Origin: Klebsiella pneumoniae
Lineage (GTDB): Bacteria; Pseudomonadota; Gammaproteobacteria; Ga0077536
Length of the DNA stretch: 47,574 bases
Assembly (NCBI GenBank): GCA_945862315.1
Contig: CAMAXW010000025.1
Coordinates: forward strand, 1-47,574
Direction of reading: 5' to 3'
Part shown: piece by piece, positions 41,758-47,574 of the stretch
How the letters are laid out: every line of letters starts with the position of its first letter
Numbering within the stretch: position 1 is the stretch's first letter
The notes under the pieces: model-generated
The model's database searches: none
Seen by the model: the letters and a program-made list of their open reading frames with translations, nothing else
Told to the model about the DNA's origin: nothing
Position numbers and translations under genes: made by a program

Positions 41758-43374
41758 TCAAAATTCATAACCCAAAGCGAACAGCAAGCGATTATCACCG
41801 GCGAGCGTGCGTTCACAATCGCGCAATGCATAGGCCCAAGCGAGTTGTGCGTTGAGGGTTTCAAAACCTGTCAACCGCAGACCAATGCCGGTGCTCCACA
41901 ACAGCGCCGTGTCGCTAGTGCCCGGCAAAACATCGTAGCTGCGCAGGCCGGTTGCGTCGGTAAAGGCAAATAAATCGAAGCGCTTGAAGGCCAGCCATCC
42001 CGCTGGCCGCCAACTCGGGTAGCGCAACTCAAAGGAGGCATGCAGCGCATCGTCGCCCTGCTTCTCGGATTCTAAATAGCCGCGCACGTTGTCGGCGCCG
42101 CCGGCCGCATAAGCTTCGTTGCTGATGAGCGCCGAATTGGCCGCCTGCCCTTCAATCTGGGAAAACAGGCGCACGTCGCCAAATAAAGGCCTTTCGTGAT
42201 CGATGCGCATCCGCAAGTAACCCCAGTTGGGGATCGCATAAGCGCGCTTTCGCTCAAATTCCTTCGCGGTATTACCCAAACCGCGCAGCCCGAGGTTCAA
42301 ACTCACCGCAAAGTTGCTCTCAGTATTTTTGCCGAAATAAGTGCCGGTGTAGTCAGCGTTCAACGCCGTATAGCTGATCGGAGAATCGAGCACGTCCTGC
42401 GCTGCCGCGCCATCGCCGGACTGACTGAAATCCAGATTGATGCTCTCCCCGAAGTCTTTGTAGGCCAAACCCATCGCGACCGAGTGAAAGTAGTTGGCGG
42501 CGGGCGCCAGCGGAATGGTGTAAGAAAAACCAACGATGGCCCCGGGTCCGTAAACGCCCAGCGTGCCGAGGGTGTCGATGGTGCTATTGGAATTCACCCC
42601 ATACAGCGCCAGCAGATGGTCCAGATGTTCAAAGCGCCACAAGTAGTTGGCCGAGAATACTTCGACCTCCTTGCTGGCCTGCGGTGACACCAGATAGGCC
42701 ACCCCGAGGCTGTGTCCGCGCTGCCACAGATTGTCGTAGCGCAGCGCCGCGCTTAGCCGCAGCGGTGTGGTGTCGGCGCTGTAGCGGTTATCCAGTTGCA
42801 CGCTGCCGTGGAGCGGCAGTTCGTCCTTAACCCGTAATTCCACGTCCAGCTTGCCCGGGGTTTTGGCCGGTCGCAGCACCGGGGTAATGATGCGGTCCGA
42901 GGACAACCCCGCCAAAGCGGTCAGTTCACGCTGTACCGCCGGGAGGTGTGGCGCGCTACCGACGGCGAGCGACGGTACACCGGCCTTGATTTTTCCCAAC
43001 GAAAAATACCGCGAGCCCGTCACGTTGATGCGACCGACCGAGGCTTCCGTCACGCGCAGTTGGATGACACCACCCACCACGTCCTGCTCGGGAATGTCCA
43101 CCAATACCGTGCCAAAGCCCCGGCTGTGATACAGCGCTTCCAGCTGCTGCTGGGCGGCCGTTACCTCGACGATGGACTTGGCCGGGCCGAGATGCGGATA
43201 AACCGCCCGTTCGATGTCCGTCGCCGGCATCAGCGTGTTGCCTTCGACCTGAAATTCCCAGATGTCGAAGGTTTCTGGTGGGGTCTCCACGCTAGGCGCC
43301 GAAGCGGCGCCAGCCGACGCCGCACACCCGAGCAAGACGCCGGCCATCAGCCACAAAAAAAAGTTTGCCTTCAA
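41758..43374 (-). CDS. TpsB / ShlB-FhaC-HecB family outer-membrane transporter
   Basis: A 538-residue outer-membrane protein of two-partner secretion that moves its TpsA partner across the outer membrane. The signal peptide ends near AGAASAP. The POTRA_2 domain (about 36-110) shows 'FDIWEFQVEGNTLMPATDIE' and 'GFGTVLVDIPEQDVVGGVIQ'. The second POTRA/ShlB part starts at 'RINVTGSRYFSL', and the 16-strand barrel runs from about 195 to the C-terminal phenylalanine (LLFALGYEF). The conserved barrel loop motif VRGY is present in 'ADNVRGYLESE' (about 435). Length is standard. It follows the large exoprotein gene by 48 bases. Confidence 0.95.
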   Translation of the reverse strand: MKANFFLWLMAGVLLGCAASAGAASAPSVETPPETFDIWEFQVEGNTLMPATDIERAVYPHLGPAKSIVEVTAAQQQLEALYHSRGFGTVLVDIPEQDVVGGVIQLRVTEASVGRINVTGSRYFSLGKIKAGVPSLAVGSAPHLPAVQRELTALAGLSSDRIITPVLRPAKTPGKLDVELRVKDELPLHGSVQLDNRYSADTTPLRLSAALRYDNLWQRGHSLGVAYLVSPQASKEVEVFSANYLWRFEHLDHLLALYGVNSNSTIDTLGTLGVYGPGAIVGFSYTIPLAPAANYFHSVAMGLAYKDFGESINLDFSQSGDGAAAQDVLDSPISYTALNADYTGTYFGKNTESNFAVSLNLGLRGLGNTAKEFERKRAYAIPNWGYLRMRIDHERPLFGDVRLFSQIEGQAANSALISNEAYAAGGADNVRGYLESEKQGDDALHASFELRYPSWRPAGWLAFKRFDLFAFTDATGLRSYDVLPGTSDTALLWSTGIGLRLTGFETLNAQLAWAYALRDCERTLAGDNRLLFALGYEF

Positions 43375-43396
43375 AGTCAGATACTACTCTTGGCCT

Positions 43397-43414
43397 GCCG
43401 GGCGCGGGCCCGGC
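43397..43414 (-). other. Strong GC hairpin between tpsA and tpsB
   Basis: GCCGGGC-GCGG-GCCCGGC forms a perfect 7-bp stem with a 4-base loop, 9 bases after the tpsA stop. No T-run follows, so it is likely to lower read-through or stabilise the upstream message rather than end transcription fully. That would give much exoprotein and little transporter. Confidence 0.5.
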
Positions 43415-43422
43415 GCGGCATT

Positions 43423-46400
43423 TTAGGAATCGCCGAAGCCGAGGAATTCGACGGAAATAAGTGACATCGAGCTGCTGGCCACATCACCGGTCCCGGCTGG
43501 TTGCCGGCGTTCGCTACCCGTGTCGGCGACCCCCTTGGTGGCGCCGCCTGCGGCACCGCCGGCGCCCGCCACGCTGGCGCTCACCCCAACGCTGGTCGCG
43601 GCGACGCCACTGACAGAGGTGCCGCTGATGCGCCCGCTATTGCGGGTTTCCGGCGCGGCGATATTAATTTTGCCGCCCTTGATACCAGCTTCACCGGCAT
43701 CCACCACGCCGCTGGGTGCGGCCAGCGTCACTTCACCGGCGGGTTGATTGGCGTCGCTGGTGAGCGCCTGAATGCCGCTGCCTTCAACCGGTGCTGGCGC
43801 AGACACGGTCACCATGCCGTTTTCATCAAACTGAAAAGTGTTGCCGGGTGCGGCCAGCGCGCTGCGCGAACCACGCCCCGCATCCACATCGCCATCGCTC
43901 GACCACACCAAAATGTCACCGCGGTCAGCGCTCACCACCCGCGACTCGTTGACGTCGAGATCGCCGGCCAATACCGCGCGAATATCGTCACCCACGGTTT
44001 GGGTAATGAGGCCCAAATCTGCTGAGGCTTTCGTAATCCCAAAACTGTCCGGGGGCGTCGCCAGCCCCACGTTTAGACTGCCACCCGGTGCGAGGAGGTC
44101 GATGTCCCCGCCGGCCACGCTGGTGATCTGGCTGAAATACAGGTTGATGTCACCGGCATAAAGGCCTGGTGGAATGGGTGTGTCGTAGGCAATCGTGCGG
44201 AGCACGGTGGCTTGCGATGCGCCGGCCGAGGAATCAGCGAATATTTCTCGCTCAACGCGGTGCAATTCGCCGTCGCCCAGCAACGTCGCAATGGCCAGAT
44301 TGCCTTGGGAATAATCTTTGGGCGTGCTCAATGCCGCGGTGCGCCCTGAGTTGCGCAATTCGTTAAAAAAGGCGTCGAGTACCGGCTGCAACTGACGTTC
44401 GGGTGGCAGGTTCTTTAAGGCTGCTAGGGCCTCTGCAGGGCTTAGATCCGCTAGCCCAGGGAGCTGCACAGTGTATGAGCCGGTCTCAAAATAACGTTGT
44501 ATGAAGGCGTCAAAATTGAGGCCACGAGTGCCTAAACCGGCGAAAACACTGACCGCGCCACCCGGGCCTTGCAGCGCCCCGTTGACCGAATTACCACGCG
44601 AGATAATCCCGCTACCGGTGCCAAGGTCGAGGTTGCCTCCCGTCTCCAAGACCAGCCGCCCGGGACCCCACAGCTCAATACCGCTGGTCAAAGGCAGTAG
44701 ATAGCCCGGAAAACCGATGGTGGAATCGGTGGCCACGCGTTGGCTCTCGTAGCGAATATCCCGTCCCGCCTTAAACACGCTCACGTCGCTGACCAGCGTG
44801 TTCTGGATCCAGAAATAGGGATTAATGAGGTCTTGGCCGGCCGCAATTTCGGCCGGTCGTGAGAGGAACGTCAACGCGCCCAGGGCACTGACCACATCCC
44901 CAGTGTTGGCCACGATCACCGCGAGGGCAGCGTCGTGATTCGCGTGCAGGGGCGTGCTGGCCAAGGCGCCGGCGGACGGCGTTGGATCCAGCAATTTGAG
45001 CACTGCGCTCACCGAATCAGGCGTCGCGAATGACAGGGGTGCTTGGATGCCGGGCAGGCCCGCAGGATCGGCGTCCGATAGCCCGAAGGATGCGTTGAGG
45101 AATACCGAGTCTCCGGCCAGCAGGCGCAGATTGCCGGTGGTGGATGGGAACAGGGTAAAGCTGCCGTCCAAGGTGATATTGCCACTCACGGCGACCGCCT
45201 CAAGGGTGGGCGGATAGACCCGCAGCGGTAAGGAGTCGACTGCCCCGGAAAAGTCGTTTTCAAAGGCGCCGCCGGCAAGCTGCGCGCCCTCTTGCAGCGT
45301 GATGTCGCCGTTGAAGGCTTGAATGCCCACGCGGCTAGCATCCGTATAGGACACGAAATAACTGTTGCGAGTGCGGGTAATCGGCTGCTTCTGCACTGGC
45401 CCTTGCGCAATAAAGGTTGGGTTCACCACCGCGCCCAGCGTCACCGATCCCAGCGCCTGAATATCAAAGGCGCTAGCACCTAGCGCGAGCACCGGATAGA
45501 GCGGCGCATCCGCACCCGGGGACAGCGGGCGCCCACCCAGTAAGCTGCCCGCGGCCGCCAGCTTGGCGGTGCCTTTGCCGAGATAGAAAACCCCTCCTCG
45601 CACATCCCCGCCAACCCGAATCTGGAGTTCTCCACCGCCCGTTTCTTCAACCTCACTCAAGGCCGCCGTGGTGCCGCCGACCTGCCGTCCAATGGAGGCG
45701 CTCGCCACGCTGAGGTTGTATAAATCGCCGCCGGCGTCAATGGTGATATCACCGCCCGCCAGCGCCGCGATACCTTGCTCAAACCATTCGGGGGCGACGG
45801 TCCAAGCGGTGGCCCGGTCGGCGCCGTCCGCATTGCCCTGCCGCACCAACCAGCTGCTCACCAACTGACGCGGAAATTCTGCCGCATCCAGATTAAAGTC
45901 CAGCGTAGGCGCCACCCCGTTCAGACTCCCGCCAGCGCGCAAAGATAGCGTGCCACCGTGCTCAGGATAGGCTCGTTGTCCTAGCGTCGAGCGCCCTGCA
46001 CCACCCGGGGCGCCCAGCAGTATGCCCTGCTGCGAATCCTCGCCAGCGGTATAAATAACCGACGCTCGGTTGGCGAGCGTGATGTCCTGTCCGGCCGCAA
46101 TCTCGATGCTGCCGGTGCCGGTGCGCACTGCGTTAAGAATGGGGCGCAACACGGGAATTATCGTGGGGCCGGTACGGGGATTGCGGTCGCTGGGGGTGCC
46201 CGGGGCGAGCGTGACGCTACCCATTGCCGCCCCATTGCGTTGACGATCGGCGGCCTCGGTTAGCGCCAAAATACTCGCCGAATCCAAATCGGCACCTGCG
46301 ACCAAGCGGTAAGACCAAGACGGGCCGCGCAACAACGAGGGGAGCGCCGTCGGACGAACCCCACAGCTGCCAGCACCCGCGCAGCGCAAGGACGTACCGT

Positions 46401-47574
46401 TAGCAGAACTCAACGCGAGATCGGCCGTGCCGGCAAAGCCGTCCGACAAAATGTCATTGATCCGTAGGTCGCCCGCCGCCCGCAACGTCAGCACGCCGGG
46501 CAAATCGTTCCAGCGCCAGGTCGAGAGATCCGCAATGGCGTTCAATTCCAGGTCGCTCTGGGCAAGCGCGGCGTCGCTTGCGGTGCTGCGCACTTCAACC
46601 CCGGGGATTAACTGCCAGCCCGCGCCCAGTCGGGATTCTATGGTCGTGGCGTTCGCCATGAAGGCGGCGGCGTCCGCGTTGTAGGTGGCGAGATCCGTGG
46701 CATCGATATCGTTGTCGAGATAGACCCGGAACCCTTCCACCGTGCGCGCGGCAGCACCCTGCACGGTGCCATCCAAGACCGTGACCGCGACCTCGCTGCC
46801 GGCGCCGACTTGCGGCGCCCGCACCGCCAAGGTGCCGCCCAAACCACCCGCCCCACCGCGTAAATCGATGAGCGAACCAGGGGCGGTGTTGACATCGCCC
46901 ACCGCCGCCACGCCCGCGTCGGCCGTGGCCGTATACAACTCAACACGTCCACCGCGCTCACCCACGCCGGTGGCGCGCACGTCCAAGTGGGCGGTGCTGC
47001 TCAACGTTAAGGTGCCGGCCGCCGCCAGACTGACAAGCCCGCCACGCACGCCGCTAGCATCCAGCGTGGCCTCAACGAGGAGATCGCCGTCATCAGCGGC
47101 TAGCCGCAAAATGTGGGCGCTAAGGTCTTGCCCGGTTTCGATTAACAAATCCCCGTGGCGAATGCGCGCGGCAATCTCTTCGCGAAACCCACCGGCGCTA
47201 AAATTGGCGAGCAGTTCGCCGAAAACCGCAGGGCGGGCGAGGCTGCCAATGTCGAGCACCAGCGAACCTTGCGGGGCGCCCTCACCGGCGTGGGCTTGCA
47301 CGGCCACGTCGGCAAAAAAGAGCTGGCCTGTTGGCGCCTTCAACGTGAGAGATCCCGCCTGGCCTAACTCGCTGCCGAGCCGCAGTGCGGCCCCCGCGGC
47401 GCCCTGAATAGCGCCGTGATCACTGGAGATATCGATGCTACCGCCCGCGATTGCGACCGGGAAACCCTGCAGGTCCACCGCCGGCCCGGTCACATCGATA
47501 AGCGCGTTGCCGGCCAGCGTCACATCGTCACTGGGTGCCAGACCCATCGCATGCAACGAGACCAACCCACCGGC
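43423..47574 (-). CDS. Filamentous-haemagglutinin-type TpsA exoprotein, C-terminal part (N-terminus beyond window)
   Basis: A very large secreted protein. The frame is open from the window edge to the TAA at 43423-43425, giving about 1383 residues with the signal peptide and TPS domain missing. The sequence is beta-helical, with runs such as 'AGSLTLKAPTGQLFFAD', 'GDLLVEATLDASG' and 'GGDLYNLSVASASIGR'. Near the end (about residues 1220-1330) is the DUF3739 region seen in this haemagglutinin family: 'SADRGDILVWSSDGDVDAG', 'GEVTLAAPSGVVDAGEAGIK'. A low-complexity Gly/Ala/Ser stretch follows, then the tail 'SSMSLISVEFLGFGDS'. Its partner tpsB lies just downstream, the reverse of the most common order. 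It probably acts as a surface adhesin or matrix protein; the ligand is unknown. Confidence 0.93.
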   Translation of the reverse strand, partial: AGGLVSLHAMGLAPSDDVTLAGNALIDVTGPAVDLQGFPVAIAGGSIDISSDHGAIQGAAGAALRLGSELGQAGSLTLKAPTGQLFFADVAVQAHAGEGAPQGSLVLDIGSLARPAVFGELLANFSAGGFREEIAARIRHGDLLIETGQDLSAHILRLAADDGDLLVEATLDASGVRGGLVSLAAAGTLTLSSTAHLDVRATGVGERGGRVELYTATADAGVAAVGDVNTAPGSLIDLRGGAGGLGGTLAVRAPQVGAGSEVAVTVLDGTVQGAAARTVEGFRVYLDNDIDATDLATYNADAAAFMANATTIESRLGAGWQLIPGVEVRSTASDAALAQSDLELNAIADLSTWRWNDLPGVLTLRAAGDLRINDILSDGFAGTADLALSSANGTSLRCAGAGSCGVRPTALPSLLRGPSWSYRLVAGADLDSASILALTEAADRQRNGAAMGSVTLAPGTPSDRNPRTGPTIIPVLRPILNAVRTGTGSIEIAAGQDITLANRASVIYTAGEDSQQGILLGAPGGAGRSTLGQRAYPEHGGTLSLRAGGSLNGVAPTLDFNLDAAEFPRQLVSSWLVRQGNADGADRATAWTVAPEWFEQGIAALAGGDITIDAGGDLYNLSVASASIGRQVGGTTAALSEVEETGGGELQIRVGGDVRGGVFYLGKGTAKLAAAGSLLGGRPLSPGADAPLYPVLALGASAFDIQALGSVTLGAVVNPTFIAQGPVQKQPITRTRNSYFVSYTDASRVGIQAFNGDITLQEGAQLAGGAFENDFSGAVDSLPLRVYPPTLEAVAVSGNITLDGSFTLFPSTTGNLRLLAGDSVFLNASFGLSDADPAGLPGIQAPLSFATPDSVSAVLKLLDPTPSAGALASTPLHANHDAALAVIVANTGDVVSALGALTFLSRPAEIAAGQDLINPYFWIQNTLVSDVSVFKAGRDIRYESQRVATDSTIGFPGYLLPLTSGIELWGPGRLVLETGGNLDLGTGSGIISRGNSVNGALQGPGGAVSVFAGLGTRGLNFDAFIQRYFETGSYTVQLPGLADLSPAEALAALKNLPPERQLQPVLDAFFNELRNSGRTAALSTPKDYSQGNLAIATLLGDGELHRVEREIFADSSAGASQATVLRTIAYDTPIPPGLYAGDINLYFSQITSVAGGDIDLLAPGGSLNVGLATPPDSFGITKASADLGLITQTVGDDIRAVLAGDLDVNESRVVSADRGDILVWSSDGDVDAGRGSRSALAAPGNTFQFDENGMVTVSAPAPVEGSGIQALTSDANQPAGEVTLAAPSGVVDAGEAGIKGGKINIAAPETRNSGRISGTSVSGVAATSVGVSASVAGAGGAAGGATKGVADTGSERRQPAGTGDVASSSMSLISVEFLGFGDS

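Noticed and set aside
43501-44025. Plus-strand open frames across the TpsA gene
   Set aside because: They are by-products of GC-rich codon bias antisense to a clear haemagglutinin repeat protein.

Overview
The window is a GC-rich proteobacterial chromosome segment. A Gammaproteobacterium, or possibly a Betaproteobacterium, is the best guess: it has a homodimeric-type aceE, an exosortase-linked exopolysaccharide (EPS) locus, TonB/ExbB/ExbD genes and a two-partner secretion pair. I see no insertion sequence, CRISPR array, tRNA or rRNA. Coding is dense, and most genes lie on the minus strand.

Left edge (1-3729): the 5' part of aceE (pyruvate dehydrogenase E1) diverges from an Lrp/AsnC-type regulator. 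Then come a beta-carbonic anhydrase and an unrecognised outer-membrane barrel protein.

Centre (3855-35449): one large capsule/EPS locus of Wzx/Wzy type with exosortase hallmarks. It encodes a TPR lipoprotein resembling PrsT, a WecA-like initiating sugar-phosphate transferase with a long extra membrane domain, and an exosortase fused to an EpsI domain (class D-like). Assembly genes follow: a WcaF-like acetyltransferase, five glycosyltransferases, a flippase, two paralogous polymerase candidates, a methyltransferase, a glutamine amidotransferase/asparagine synthase, a Gfo/Idh oxidoreductase and an NAD-dependent epimerase. A secreted two-repeat pectate-lyase-fold protein, WecB (UDP-GlcNAc 2-epimerase), an ExeA-like ATPase, a BY-kinase-like ATPase, the chain-length regulator, an outer-membrane barrel, the export pore protein and ManC (GDP-mannose supply) close the block. 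Presumably the repeat unit is built on undecaprenyl phosphate, flipped by Wzx, polymerised by Wzy under chain-length control, and exported through the Wza-like pore. No protein with a PEP-CTERM-type sorting tail was recognised here, so the exosortase substrates must lie elsewhere.

Right part (35657-47574): a compact minus-strand operon that I consider the most interesting part. A very large filamentous-haemagglutinin-type TpsA exoprotein (cut by the window edge) is followed by its TpsB transporter. Then come a DUF2341-LamG-ExbB fusion protein, ExbD, TonB, a putative porin, a periplasmic coiled-coil protein and a small protein with a possible ribbon-helix-helix segment. This suggests a TpsA/TpsB pair working with its own proton-motive-force energising complex. 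Canonical two-partner secretion has no known need for one.
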